NCBI GenBank assembly: GCA_018266075.1
Contig: JAFEBB010000077.1
Coordinates: forward strand, 1-35,598
From: Deltaproteobacteria bacterium
GTDB lineage: Bacteria > Myxococcota > Myxococcia > Myxococcales > SZAS-1
Direction of reading: 5' to 3'
Length of the DNA: 35,598 nt
This document shows positions 15,560 through 24,724 of this stretch, in pieces. The position numbers and the translations under genes were made by a program. The notes beneath the pieces are model-generated. The model saw nothing but the letters and a program-made list of their open reading frames with translations. It was not told the origin of the DNA and made no database searches. Within the stretch, counting starts at the first letter, position 1, and each line of letters starts with the position of its first letter.

Positions 15560-15967
15560 TTAGCCTGCGTCGGATCCGGCGTCGCGTCCTGCGTCGGAAC
15601 CGCCGTCGCCATCTCCGCCATCCGTGGGTGCGCCGGCGTCGAGATCGACCTCGCCGCCGTCGGGCCAGCACGGGTAGAGCCCGCCATCGGGCCAGGGGCA
15701 GTACTGGTAGTACTGGACGTTCCCCGAGTCGAGGCCGGTGCTGCCGATGCCGCCGCCCGTGCCTTCACCGCAGGCGCCGTTGGCTCCCGCGCAGGGCACG
15801 CCGTAGCAGGCCATGAGCGTCACCGCGGCCACGCCCGAGCCGGCCGCCGCCGCGATGCCTTTCGCCCATCGCAGCGCCACCGGCGTCACCGAGCGCTGGC
15901 AGTTCGGACAGCGCTCTGCGCTTCGCGGGAGCAGCCCCTGGCAGCCGCCGCAGATCTCCAGAGCCAT
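15560..15967 (-). CDS. Zinc-ribbon membrane protein with Asp/Gly-rich tail
   Basis: A 135-residue protein with a strong ribosome site (GGAGGG, six bases before ATG). Residues 1-25 form a short zinc ribbon (EICGGCQGLLPRSAERCPNC). Residues about 33-52 are one membrane segment (WAKGIAAAAGSGVAAVTLMA) ending near CYGVPCAGANGACG. The remaining 80 residues are low complexity, with paired WPDGG motifs and an Asp/Gly-rich end (DGGDGDGGSDAGRDAGSDAG). The ribbon should face the cytoplasm and the acidic tail the periplasm. I do not recognise a family; similar zinc-ribbon/hydrophobic/acidic proteins occur in Myxococcota, but their role is not known to me. It is convergent with the PHP gene. Confidence 0.8.
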   Translation of the reverse strand: MALEICGGCQGLLPRSAERCPNCQRSVTPVALRWAKGIAAAAGSGVAAVTLMACYGVPCAGANGACGEGTGGGIGSTGLDSGNVQYYQYCPWPDGGLYPCWPDGGEVDLDAGAPTDGGDGDGGSDAGRDAGSDAG

Positions 15968-16086
15968 GGTGCACCCTCCGTGGCGACCCTCAGCGAACCG
16001 CGTGCCGAGCGCCCAAGTGCGCAGAATCGCACCGGCGTGCGCGGCCCGCGCGACGGCTCAGTATGACAACTTTGTCTGGGCCCTGC

Positions 16087-16827
16087 TCAGGAGCCCGAGG
16101 CAGGCGTCGTCGCGGGCGCAGCGCCCGTGTCCACCGCGGAGACCTTGCCGTCGGAGAGCGTGACCTTGCGCTTGCCGCCGCTGTAGGTCCACACCTCGGC
16201 GCGGTTGCCGCCCTTGAGGTCGATGCTCTTGTGCTCCGGGATGCCCCAGGCCATCTCCACGGCCTCCGCATCCATGTCGCGAACCACCTGCTTCTGGGAG
16301 ATGGCCGCGCGGATCTCGTCGGCGTAGGCGTTCAGTCGCGGCGAGGGATCCTCCGCCGTGAGCAGCCGATCCAGCGCGGTGAGGAACTGGTCGTGGCTCT
16401 TGAGGTCCGAGCGCAGGACGAGGATCGCCGGCCGATCTCCCGACTCGCCCTCCACGTGCAAATACACCCAGGGGTTGTAGCGCGGCGTGTACGGCATGCG
16501 TCCGGCGACGACCATTCCCGTGGGCAGCTCCACCTTGGTGATGGTCACCTTGCGGCCAGCAGGGACGATGCCCTTGGCCGGCGGCGCGGGGACCACTTCG
16601 CCGTGCGCGTCGGTGAAGAGCTGCAGCTCCTGGGGTGGCTGGGCGGAGACCAGCTCCTTGCTGTCGTCGCTCCAGAACGGCCCCTCGTAGAGGCTCACCC
16701 GCAGAAAGCGCGAGCGGCCGTTGAGCTCGTTCTCGAGCTTGGCGCGGTCGTCGTCGGGGATGGGCGTGGCCGAGGCGCAGCCCACGAGGGCGACGGCGGC
16801 GATGGCGGCGGCGATGAAAGAGCGCAT
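16087..16827 (-). CDS. Putative lipoprotein with SmpA/BamE-like C-terminal segment
   Basis: A 246-residue lipoprotein: MRSFIAAAIAAVALVGC-AS, acceptor Cys17. No clear domain in the first 165 residues, which are beta-rich (RKVTITKVELPTGMVVAGRM). The final part, VEMAWGIPEHKSIDLKGGNR then AEVWTYSGGKRKVTLSDGKV, resembles the helix-to-strand repeat of SmpA/OmlA (BamE-like) small lipoproteins, where a 'W/G-x-P' turn precedes a Trp-Tyr strand. The similarity is short, so function is open. It is divergent from the lipoprotein at 16912 with 84 bases between starts, which must hold both promoters. Confidence 0.85.
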   Translation of the reverse strand: MRSFIAAAIAAVALVGCASATPIPDDDRAKLENELNGRSRFLRVSLYEGPFWSDDSKELVSAQPPQELQLFTDAHGEVVPAPPAKGIVPAGRKVTITKVELPTGMVVAGRMPYTPRYNPWVYLHVEGESGDRPAILVLRSDLKSHDQFLTALDRLLTAEDPSPRLNAYADEIRAAISQKQVVRDMDAEAVEMAWGIPEHKSIDLKGGNRAEVWTYSGGKRKVTLSDGKVSAVDTGAAPATTPASGS

Positions 16828-16911
16828 GGGCGTTGGCTAGCACGCACAACCGGTGACCTCAACGTCGATTCCCTGCTTGCAGCCCCGCTCGACGATGGCC
16901 ACGCATTCACG

Positions 16912-17271
16912 ATGCGGTGGCTCCTCTGTGCAGCGCTGTTGGTTTGTGGCTGCTCTCGAAACGAGAGGCCCGGCTCGACCGCCGGCGAGTCGGTGCCGCG
17001 GCCGCAGGTGATCATCGACAACGCCGTCCCCAATGACATGCCGCCGGCGGTGCCGCCCATCCCACCGACGTCGCGCTCGCCGCAGAACATGGGCTTCGAC
17101 GCGGGCCAGGCGCCTCCCCAGCTGTGGATCACGCCGCTCGCACCGCCGAAGAAACCCACGCGGCTCACGCCGACCGAAGGTGTGGTCGACGCAGGCTTCT
17201 TCGAAGTGCCCGCACCGCCGCACCAGGACCCGATTCCCCCGCCCCAGGGCGGTGTCAGCCCGCAGCAGTAG
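16912..17271 (+). CDS. Small Pro-rich lipoprotein
   Basis: A 119-residue lipoprotein (MRWLLCAALLVCGC-SRNERP). The mature part is Pro-rich (NDMPPAVPPIPPTSRSP, PAPPHQDPIPPPQGG) and largely disordered, with no recognisable domain. I set the start at ATG 16912 because the lipoprotein signal begins there; the frame is open upstream but has no signal or ribosome site. It lies 22 bases before yraN and could be cotranscribed with yraN and rsmI. Function unknown. Confidence 0.75.
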   Translation: MRWLLCAALLVCGCSRNERPGSTAGESVPRPQVIIDNAVPNDMPPAVPPIPPTSRSPQNMGFDAGQAPPQLWITPLAPPKKPTRLTPTEGVVDAGFFEVPAPPHQDPIPPPQGGVSPQQ

Positions 17272-17293
17272 GGTGACACGCGGGGGTGAGCAC

Positions 17294-17665
17294 ATGGATT
17301 CGATGACGATGGACGTGCGCCGCAAGGCGCGCGGCCGCGCGGGTGAGTCTTCCGCGGCGGAGTTCTTGGAAGCGCAGGGTTACCGCATCGTGGCGCGCAA
17401 CCACCACTCGCGCGCGGGCGAGGTGGATCTCATCGCCGAGAGGGGCGAGCTCTTGTGCTTCGTGGAGGTGCGGGCGCGGGCAGGCTCGGCCATCGCCGCG
17501 CCGGAGGCCACGGTCACGCGCGGCAAGCAGCGCAAGGTGGTGCTCGCCGCGCTCGACTACGTGCAGCGGCACGAGCTCACCGAGCGCGCCATCCGCTTCG
17601 ACGTGGTGGCCATCCTGGGCGATGACATCCTGCACATCGAGAACGCCTTCGACGCCGGCATGTGA
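17294..17665 (+). CDS. yraN: YraN/UPF0102 family nuclease-fold protein
   Basis: A 123-residue UPF0102 protein. Conserved motifs: RGRAGESSAAEFLEAQGYRI, then ARNHHSRAGEVDLIAERGE with the GEVDLI acid core, and CFVEVRARAG (the VEVK-like strand). GKQRKVVLAALDYV follows. The fold is that of Holliday-junction-resolvase-like endonucleases with an E-D-ExK-type centre; here the last motif reads EVR rather than EVK. The biological role of the family is unsettled. ATG 17294 follows a GGTGAG-like site; two further Met codons lie three and five codons downstream. It directly precedes rsmI, a pairing seen in many bacteria. Confidence 0.92.
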   Translation: MDSMTMDVRRKARGRAGESSAAEFLEAQGYRIVARNHHSRAGEVDLIAERGELLCFVEVRARAGSAIAAPEATVTRGKQRKVVLAALDYVQRHELTERAIRFDVVAILGDDILHIENAFDAGM

Positions 17666-17684
17666 GGTTGTGCTACGGAGGGGC

Positions 17685-18527
17685 ATGGCCGGCACCCTCT
17701 TCGTCGTCGCGACACCGATCGGCAACCTGGGCGACATCACCGAGCGCGCCATCGAGGTGCTCCGCGCCGTGCCCCACGTGGCCGCCGAGGACACCCGCCG
17801 TGCTCGCGTGCTGCTCGATCACCTTGGCGTCGGCACCAAGCCGCAGAGCCTGCCCGCCTTCGACGAGCGTGGCCGCGCGGATTCGGTGCTCGCGCCCGTG
17901 GTGGCCGGCGAGGACCTGGCGCTCGTGACCGACGCCGGCACGCCCGCGATCTCCGATCCCGGCGGCGCGCTCGTGGCCCGCGCGGTGGAGCTCGGCCTGA
18001 ACGTGGTGCCCATTCCGGGCGCGTGCGCAGCCGTGGCGGCGGTGAGCGTGGCCGCGCTGCCCACGGACCGCTTCGTCTTCATCGGCTTCTTGCCGCGAAA
18101 GGGGCAGGGCCGGGCGCGCTTGCTCGAGCAGCTCCGGACGCTGCCCATGGCCGTGGTGCTCTACGAGTCGCCGCATCGGATCGCCGAGACCTGCGCAGAT
18201 CTTGCCGAGGTCTGGGGCGATCGCCGCGCGGTGGTGGCCCGCGAGCTCACCAAGCTGCACGAGGAGCTGCTGCGCGGGACGCTCTCCGAGCTCGCGTCGC
18301 GGCTGGGGCAGGGCGAGGTGAAGGGCGAGATCGTGCTGGTCGTCGAAGGCGCGCCCGAGGCCGCCGAGGAAGCGCTCACGCCCGAGGCGCTCGAGGCCGA
18401 GATTCGCCGGCAGCTCGCCGCGGGCGACAAGCCCATCAAGGAGATCGCGCGCACGCTCGCCGAGGCGCTGGGGCGCCCGCGAAAAGAGATCTACGAGCTC
18501 GCTTTGAAGCTGGCCGGAAAGTCCTAG
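17685..18527 (+). CDS. rsmI: 16S rRNA (cytidine-1402 2'-O)-methyltransferase RsmI
   Basis: A 280-residue SAM-dependent methyltransferase of the tetrapyrrole-methylase fold. Motifs in order: LFVVATPIGNLGDITERAIE, AAEDTRRARVLLDHL, LVTDAGTPAISDPG (SAM-binding loop), VPIPGACAAVAAVSVA, FIGFLPRKGQGR, YESPHRIAETCADL, ARELTKLHEEL, then a C-terminal helical domain (EIARTLAEALGRPRKEIYELAL). Family members methylate the 2'-OH of C1402 in 16S rRNA, supporting decoding accuracy. ATG 17685 has a strong GGAGGGG site. The gap from yraN is 19 bases, so they are probably cotranscribed. Confidence 0.97.
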   Translation: MAGTLFVVATPIGNLGDITERAIEVLRAVPHVAAEDTRRARVLLDHLGVGTKPQSLPAFDERGRADSVLAPVVAGEDLALVTDAGTPAISDPGGALVARAVELGLNVVPIPGACAAVAAVSVAALPTDRFVFIGFLPRKGQGRARLLEQLRTLPMAVVLYESPHRIAETCADLAEVWGDRRAVVARELTKLHEELLRGTLSELASRLGQGEVKGEIVLVVEGAPEAAEEALTPEALEAEIRRQLAAGDKPIKEIARTLAEALGRPRKEIYELALKLAGKS

Positions 18528-18544
18528 CCAGAGCTTGGAGACCC

Positions 18545-18564
18545 CGCCGGCACCTCAGCCGGCG
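18545..18564 (+). terminator. Possible hairpin between rsmI and the convergent barrel gene
   Basis: CGCCGGC, six bases, GCCGGCG can form a 7-bp stem in the 74-base gap between convergent stops; a third GCCGGC follows at 18567-18572. No T-run follows on either strand, so intrinsic termination is not assured. Confidence 0.35.
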
Positions 18565-18601
18565 CAGCCGGCGAGCGCGGAGGCCGGGTCGAGAAGCGCG
18601 G

Positions 18602-19891
18602 TTAGAACGTCAGGACGCCGGTCGCCGAGAAGTAGAAGTCGTTGACCTGGCTGATGCGGAAGCGGCGGCCCACCGAGTCCCACCGGAAGTCGTAGCTCGG
18701 GTTGAGCTCGCCGGTGTTGTCGGGCGTGGCCGTGGTCGCGGGGAGGTCCACGCGGCCGTTGCCGTTGAGGTCGTTGCCCACGTTCTCGTTGGTGAGGAAG
18801 TGATCGGTGTCGTGGAAGTAGCTCGCCGCCAGACGCAGCTCCACGTACTGGGCCGCGCGCGCGTTGATGCCCAGCGTGCCGCCCATGTGGAAGTACTGCT
18901 CGGTGAAGAGCAGCTTGCCGAGCTGGTCGCTCATCTCGTTGTAGTAGCGGCCCTCGGAGACGAACTGGCCCGTGCCGCGCAGATCGACGACCAGCGACTG
19001 GTGCTTGCTCGGCTCGTCGTACGCGTAGAGCTCCACGCCCATGATCAGCGTGCCGTAGTAGGGCGGCTGCTCGCCGGTGTCCTGGCGCGACCAGGTCGAG
19101 GCCGCGTCGCCGCCGCCGGGGCAGTTCTCGGGGAACGCCAGCGTCGAGGGGTGGTCGCAGTTCGAGTAGAAGCCGCCCAGGATGCGCGGCAGCGACGCCG
19201 AGAACTGGAGATAGGGGTCCACGTATCCCACGCGCTTGCTCATCGACATGTACGGCGTGAACCGCTGCACCTTGTCGCCCACCGCGCCCGGGCTGGTGGG
19301 CGAGGTGTTCAGCGCCGGGTCGATCGCGTCGGCGAGGGGGAAGGTGTAGTCGAAGCCGATGACCCAGGTCGGCTTGGTGTCGTCGCGCTTCTCGCTGAGC
19401 ACCGCGAACGCCGTGCCCACCGTCAGATTACCCACGCCCGAGCGGTGCACCTCGGCGTTCGGGTTGTAGAACGCGCCCGCATTGGCGCAGTCGTAGCCTC
19501 CGCGCGCGGTGACGCAGTTGTTGAAGACGGTGGAGGAGCCGTTGTCGGTGATCGACGGGTACCCGTAGTTGCGCGTCCAGCCCAGGATGATGGGCAGCGT
19601 GGCGTGGATCTCCAGGTCGTGCCAGATGCCAACGGCCAAACGGATGGGCAGGGTCTGCGTCACCTCGGTGAGCCGGAGCTCCGCCACGTCGATGATGTCG
19701 CCCGACTGGTGGTTCTCGCGGTTGATGAGGGCGCGGTGCTGGACGCGGTCGTAGCCCACCTGCAGGTCGATCCCGAGCGGGAACGAGGCGTTGTCCTCGA
19801 AGCCCGTGGCAACCCGGGTGATCTCGGCGCCATAAGCGGGAAGTGTCGCGGTGAGGACGACGGCGGCTGCCGCGTACGCCAGACCCTTCAT
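18602..19891 (-). CDS. Putative outer-membrane beta-barrel protein
   Basis: A 429-residue protein with a signal peptide (MKGLAYAAAAVVLTATLPAYGAE). The mature chain has many amphipathic strands and ends in an aromatic residue (FYFSATGVLTF), the usual outer-membrane barrel C-terminus. Segments such as LPIRLAVGIWHDLEIHATLP and NLTVGTAFAVLSEKRDD read like transporter-type barrels used as porins. ATG 19891 is chosen over the adjacent GTG because GGAGG is four bases before the ATG. It lies downstream of the sigma-54 activator on the same strand, but a 131-base gap with its own promoter-like elements separates them. Cargo unknown. Confidence 0.85.
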   Translation of the reverse strand: MKGLAYAAAAVVLTATLPAYGAEITRVATGFEDNASFPLGIDLQVGYDRVQHRALINRENHQSGDIIDVAELRLTEVTQTLPIRLAVGIWHDLEIHATLPIILGWTRNYGYPSITDNGSSTVFNNCVTARGGYDCANAGAFYNPNAEVHRSGVGNLTVGTAFAVLSEKRDDTKPTWVIGFDYTFPLADAIDPALNTSPTSPGAVGDKVQRFTPYMSMSKRVGYVDPYLQFSASLPRILGGFYSNCDHPSTLAFPENCPGGGDAASTWSRQDTGEQPPYYGTLIMGVELYAYDEPSKHQSLVVDLRGTGQFVSEGRYYNEMSDQLGKLLFTEQYFHMGGTLGINARAAQYVELRLAASYFHDTDHFLTNENVGNDLNGNGRVDLPATTATPDNTGELNPSYDFRWDSVGRRFRISQVNDFYFSATGVLTF

Positions 19892-19934
19892 CACCCCTCC
19901 AAGATGCGCGCGATTCCAGGCACCTGAGCGCGCT

Positions 19935-19948
19935 TCGGCACGTGCCGA
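19935..19948. promoter_or_regulatory. 14-base palindrome, candidate operator of the barrel gene
   Basis: TCGGCACGTGCCGA is a perfect palindrome 43 bases upstream of the barrel ATG, at the expected transcription start just after the -10 element of the promoter at 19948-19977. The placement fits a repressor site; the regulator is unknown. Confidence 0.5.
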
Positions 19949-19977
19949 CGCTAGGCCGCTGCGTCCGAAGGTGTCAA
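19948..19977 (-). promoter_or_regulatory. Sigma-70-like promoter of the barrel gene
   Basis: On the reverse strand a perfect TTGACA (19972-19977) is followed after 18 bases by TAGCGT (19948-19953), a weak -10. An 8-base direct repeat, TCAAGAAT twice on the + strand (19974-19989), overlaps the -35 and could bind an additional regulator. Confidence 0.5.
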
Positions 19978-20022
19978 GAATTCAAGAATGTTGGCCACAT
20001 CGGAATCGTGTGGCGCGAATTG

Positions 20023-21555
<1,533 letters not shown>

Positions 21556-21628
21556 CGGCGCCAAAGGGGTATCACCAGCGGCCGCGGGGGACAACGCGAA
21601 GTGCGGCGACCGGATGAGGCCAATGGGT

Positions 21629-21648
21629 GCCTTCGGTTTCACAAACTC
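21629..21648. repeat. 20-base motif shared with 2557-2576
   Basis: GCCTTCGGTTTCACAAACTC here matches GCCTTCGGTTCCACAAATTC at 2557-2576 at 18 of 20 positions, in the same orientation. On the reverse strand both read as a Phe-Val-x-Pro-Lys-Ala peptide. It may be a dispersed element, a decayed duplicate or chance. Confidence 0.4.
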
Positions 21649-21790
21649 GCGGTCAGGCGCGTGAACAAAGGGAGACATCGCCCCCTGCGTCTTGACGGCT
21701 GCAACCGAAGAGACTTCTACTCGTCAGTGCGGAAGAGAAATCGGGGCGCAACCGGAAAGGCCCACCGCGGGGGCAGGGCCGGAGGCGCGG

Positions 21791-22117
21791 ATGGGCGCAG
21801 AGCGAAGACGGCACGTGCGCGTGCCGTACAGCCAGCGCGGGTGGTTCGAGGCGGGGGCCATCACCCTCTACGCCGCTGTGGGCAACATCTCCGAAGGCGG
21901 CGTCTTCGTCCGCACCCACGCGCCGCTCGCGCGCGGGACGCTGGCCATGGTGCGCCTGCCCGTCGGCAACGGCGGCGAGATCGAGGCCGAGGCCGAGGTC
22001 ATGTGGGAGTCGAGCGGGAGCCAGGGCCCCGCGGGCATGGGCCTGCGCTTCAAGACCATGGACGACCAGGGGCGCGAGCGCCTCACCGCCTTCCTGAAAG
22101 ACCGCGGCGAAGGCTGA
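21791..22117 (+). CDS. PilZ-domain cyclic di-GMP receptor protein
   Basis: A 108-residue single PilZ domain. The RxxxR-type motif is in AERRRHVRVPYSQRG (residues 3-17), and the second motif is NISEGGVFV, matching the (D/N)xSxxG signature. The end reads AGMGLRFKTMDDQGRERLTA. Such stand-alone PilZ proteins are numerous in myxobacteria and bind c-di-GMP to influence motility, development or secretion. ATG 21791 has a perfect GGAGG five bases upstream. It is divergent from the NtrC-type regulator and 45 bases ahead of the metallophosphoesterase gene. The GGDEF protein encoded at 28865 is a possible source of its ligand, though not adjacent. Confidence 0.94.
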   Translation: MGAERRRHVRVPYSQRGWFEAGAITLYAAVGNISEGGVFVRTHAPLARGTLAMVRLPVGNGGEIEAEAEVMWESSGSQGPAGMGLRFKTMDDQGRERLTAFLKDRGEG

Positions 22118-22162
22118 GAGCCCGACCGATCCAGCCGGATTTCGGCTAGACTCGGAGCTCCC

Positions 22163-22894
22163 ATGCGAATCGCGATCATCAGCGACGTGCACTCCAACAT
22201 CGAGGCCCTCACCGAGGTGATGGCCGCCATCGAGAAGCTCCGCATCGATCGGCTGGTGTGCCTCGGCGACGTGGTGGGCTACGGCGCCTCGCCCAATCCC
22301 TGCTGCGACATCGTCCGCGAGCGCGCCGAGGTCACGCTGCTCGGCAACCACGACGCCGCCGTCGCCGGGCGCATGGACTACAGCTTCTATTACGACGCCG
22401 CCCGCCACGCCCTCGACTGGAGCGCGGGCCAGGTCACCGACGGCAACCTCAGCTGGCTCAAGGGCCTGCCCTACACCTACCGCATTGGCGAGGTGGGCTT
22501 CTGCCACGGCTCGCCCATCGATCCGCGCGCCTACGAGTACATCTTCGCCCTGGAGCAGGCCCGCGAGCTCGCGCCGCTCGTCGGCGACCTTCCCGAGGTC
22601 ACGTTCATCGGCCACTCGCACCTGTGCCGCGCGTTCGCCTTGGGCAACGGCGAGGTGAGCGACGTGGTGGCCCAGCGCTTCCGCCTGCGCCGCGGCTACA
22701 AGTACATCATCAGCGTGGGCTCGGTGGGCCAGCCGCGCGACTACGACAACCGCAGCTGCTTCGCCGTCTACGACACCGATCTCCGCGAGGTGGAGTACCA
22801 CCGCGTGGAGTACGACATCGAGAGCTCCGCCCAGAAGATCTTCGACGCCGAGCTGGCGTTGAACTTTGGCAAGCGCCTCTTCCTCGGCGTCTGA
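22163..22894 (+). CDS. Metallophosphoesterase (calcineurin-like, YfcE/MJ0936 type)
   Basis: A 243-residue phosphoesterase with all metal motifs: ISDVHSNIEAL (D and H), CLGDVVGYG, LLGNHDAAV, CHGSPIDPR and IGHSHLCRAF. ISVGSVGQPRDYDNRSCFAVYD is the typical C-terminal strand segment of the YfcE-like group, whose members hydrolyse phosphodiesters or phosphoproteins with two metals. There is no signal peptide, so it acts in the cytoplasm. GGAG lies seven bases before ATG 22163. It may be cotranscribed with the PilZ gene upstream. Substrate not predictable. Confidence 0.93.
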   Translation: MRIAIISDVHSNIEALTEVMAAIEKLRIDRLVCLGDVVGYGASPNPCCDIVRERAEVTLLGNHDAAVAGRMDYSFYYDAARHALDWSAGQVTDGNLSWLKGLPYTYRIGEVGFCHGSPIDPRAYEYIFALEQARELAPLVGDLPEVTFIGHSHLCRAFALGNGEVSDVVAQRFRLRRGYKYIISVGSVGQPRDYDNRSCFAVYDTDLREVEYHRVEYDIESSAQKIFDAELALNFGKRLFLGV

Positions 22895-22978
22895 CCGCGG
22901 CCCGTGCGCCGGGCGAAATTCGACCTTTTTTCGAGCTGTGGCAGGCTTTGGCCCAGACCTCGTCGCTTTGGAGTCGGC

Positions 22979-23830
22979 ATGACACGCTTCCGTCTGGCCA
23001 TCGCCGCCATCGCCGCCGCGCTGGCCCTGGGCTGCACCAGGGGCGCCGCGAACGGCCCGCCCTCGCCCCAGTTCAAGCAGGCCAAGGACGCCTACCTGGC
23101 GATGCTCAACAAGGACGGGCCCGTCGACATCTACACCGACCCGGGTTTGTCCAAGGTCACCGACCTGCTCGCGCAGGTCCCCGGTGACTCGGTGGACCAC
23201 GACGCCGCGGCCAAGCTCCAGTCGGACATCGCGGCGGGCATCGTCGACGCGCAGAAGGCGGCGGAGGCGCGCAAGCAGGCCGCCGACGACGCGGCCAAGA
23301 CGCCCTCCGGCCCCACCATCGCGCTCAAGGACATCCCCGTGCCGCCGCAGCCGCCGCCCCCGCCGGCGCCGGACGCCGGCCCGCCGCCGGACGTCGGGCC
23401 CAAGGCGGACATGACCCAGGCGGACTTCCTGTCGAGGTACGGCACCTGCTTCGAGAAGCAGTCGTCGTACACCGACGACAAGAACAACCAGGGCGAGGTG
23501 TACGGCGTGAACACGCTCTGCGGGCCCAAGTACCCCGCGTTCGCCGAGCAATTGGTGCTGGTCTCGGGCGGCAAGGTGGCGGGCATCGTGCCCAAGAGCT
23601 CGATCGTCTCCACCCAGAAGCTCACCATGACGAGCGCCCAGACCCAGACGCCGCAGCAGCCTCCGCCTCCGGCGCCGAAGCCGGCCCAGCCGCAGGAGGC
23701 CGCGCCGCCGCCGCCGCAGAACCCGAACACGGTCGATCAGCGTGTGGCTGTGCCGGATTCGCAGCTGAAGGCGCCGACGAACCAGAACAGCGACCTCGAC
23801 GCCCGGACCAAGATGCCCGGCCAGCAGTAG
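22979..23830 (+). CDS. Pro-rich putative lipoprotein
   Basis: A 283-residue lipoprotein: MTRFRLAIAAIAAALALGC-TRGA. After the anchor comes an Ala/Lys-rich helix with DAAAKLQSDIAAGIVDAQKAAEARK, a Pro-rich hinge (PPQPPPPPAPDAGPPP), and a compact part of about 80 residues containing two Cys (RYGTCFEKQSSYTDDKN, GVNTLCGPKYPAFAEQLVLV). A disordered Pro/Gln-rich tail follows. The compact part may be disulfide-bonded. No family recognised. GGAG is five bases ahead of ATG 22979; a T-run at 22926-22931 lies in the preceding gap. Confidence 0.82.
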   Translation: MTRFRLAIAAIAAALALGCTRGAANGPPSPQFKQAKDAYLAMLNKDGPVDIYTDPGLSKVTDLLAQVPGDSVDHDAAAKLQSDIAAGIVDAQKAAEARKQAADDAAKTPSGPTIALKDIPVPPQPPPPPAPDAGPPPDVGPKADMTQADFLSRYGTCFEKQSSYTDDKNNQGEVYGVNTLCGPKYPAFAEQLVLVSGGKVAGIVPKSSIVSTQKLTMTSAQTQTPQQPPPPAPKPAQPQEAAPPPPQNPNTVDQRVAVPDSQLKAPTNQNSDLDARTKMPGQQ

Positions 23831-23881
23831 CCCGGAGAGCGACTGGACGAACCGGGTCGGTCGCGCTACGGAAGCGGAACC

Positions 23882-24724
23882 TTGAACGACCGCACCTTCA
23901 TCACCCTCATGAAGCTCGTGCCCAAGGCCTCGCTCTCGAGGCTGGTGGGCGTGGCCACGCGCTTGCCCGCGCCGCCGGTGCTGCACCAGGCGGCCGCGCA
24001 GCTCTTCGCGCGCGCCTACCGGGTGGACCTCGACGAGGCCGAGCGGCCCATCTCCGGGTTCCGCACGTTCGGCGACTTCTTCACGCGCAGGCTCCGTCCC
24101 GGCTCGCGGCCCGTGGCGCCCGGTGACGACGTCGTGGTCTCGCCCGTGGACGGCGTGGTGAGCGAGTGCGGCCTCTCGACCGAGGGCCGGCTGCTGCAGG
24201 CGAAGGGCATGGACTACACGCTCGCGGCGCTGCTCGGGGATCCCGAGCGGGCCGAGGTCTTCGCCGGCGGCCCCTGGTGCACGATCTACCTGGCCCCGCG
24301 CGACTACCACCGCATCCACGCGCCGCTCGGCGGCACCATCACCGGGTACGCGTACGTGCCGGGCAAGTTCTGGCCGGTGAACCCCTCGTCGGTGCGCACC
24401 GTGCCGAATCTCTTCGCTGCCAACGAGCGGCTGGTGAGCTTCCTCTCGACGCCGCTGGGGCAGGTGGCGGTGGTGAAGGTCGGCGCCACGTGCGTGGGCC
24501 GCATCCGCGCGACGTATGACGACGTGGTCACCCACCGCGGCGACCGCGCCCGCGAGAAGCGCTACGCCGCGCCCATGCCCGTGGAGAAGGGCGGCGAGCT
24601 GGGCGTGTTCGAGATGGGCTCCACCGTCATCCTCTGCTTCGAGCCGGGCAAGGTGAAGCTCGACGCGAGCGTCCAGCCGGGCGCGGTCTTGCGCATGGGC
24701 CAGGCCATCGGCGGGGCGGCATGA
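23882..24724 (+). CDS. psd: Phosphatidylserine decarboxylase proenzyme
   Basis: A 280-residue PSD of the prokaryotic type I. It makes phosphatidylethanolamine from phosphatidylserine at the inner membrane. Conserved features are GFRTFGDFFTRRLRPGSRPV, Asp90 in VSPVDGVVSECG, His143 and His146 in DYHRIHAPLGG, and the self-cleavage site Gly246-Ser247 in VFEMGSTVILCFEPGKVKL. Cleavage gives the large beta chain and a short alpha chain with an N-terminal pyruvoyl group. The start is TTG 23882 (LNDRTFIT), preceded by GGAAGCGGA; the first in-frame ATG is at codon 10 and would remove family-conserved N-terminal sequence. Its stop overlaps the start of the next gene (ATGA). Confidence 0.95.
   Translation: MNDRTFITLMKLVPKASLSRLVGVATRLPAPPVLHQAAAQLFARAYRVDLDEAERPISGFRTFGDFFTRRLRPGSRPVAPGDDVVVSPVDGVVSECGLSTEGRLLQAKGMDYTLAALLGDPERAEVFAGGPWCTIYLAPRDYHRIHAPLGGTITGYAYVPGKFWPVNPSSVRTVPNLFAANERLVSFLSTPLGQVAVVKVGATCVGRIRATYDDVVTHRGDRAREKRYAAPMPVEKGGELGVFEMGSTVILCFEPGKVKLDASVQPGAVLRMGQAIGGAA

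Noticed and set aside
19930-19948. Possible sigma-54 (-24/-12) promoter for the barrel gene
   Set aside because: GGCACG and GC are present on the reverse strand but 11 rather than 10 bases apart, and the TTGC core is missing; the palindrome explains the likeness.
22900-22931. Hairpin GCCCG-N5-CGGGC followed by a T-run after the phosphoesterase gene
   Set aside because: The six T residues begin 11 bases after the stem, too far for an intrinsic terminator.
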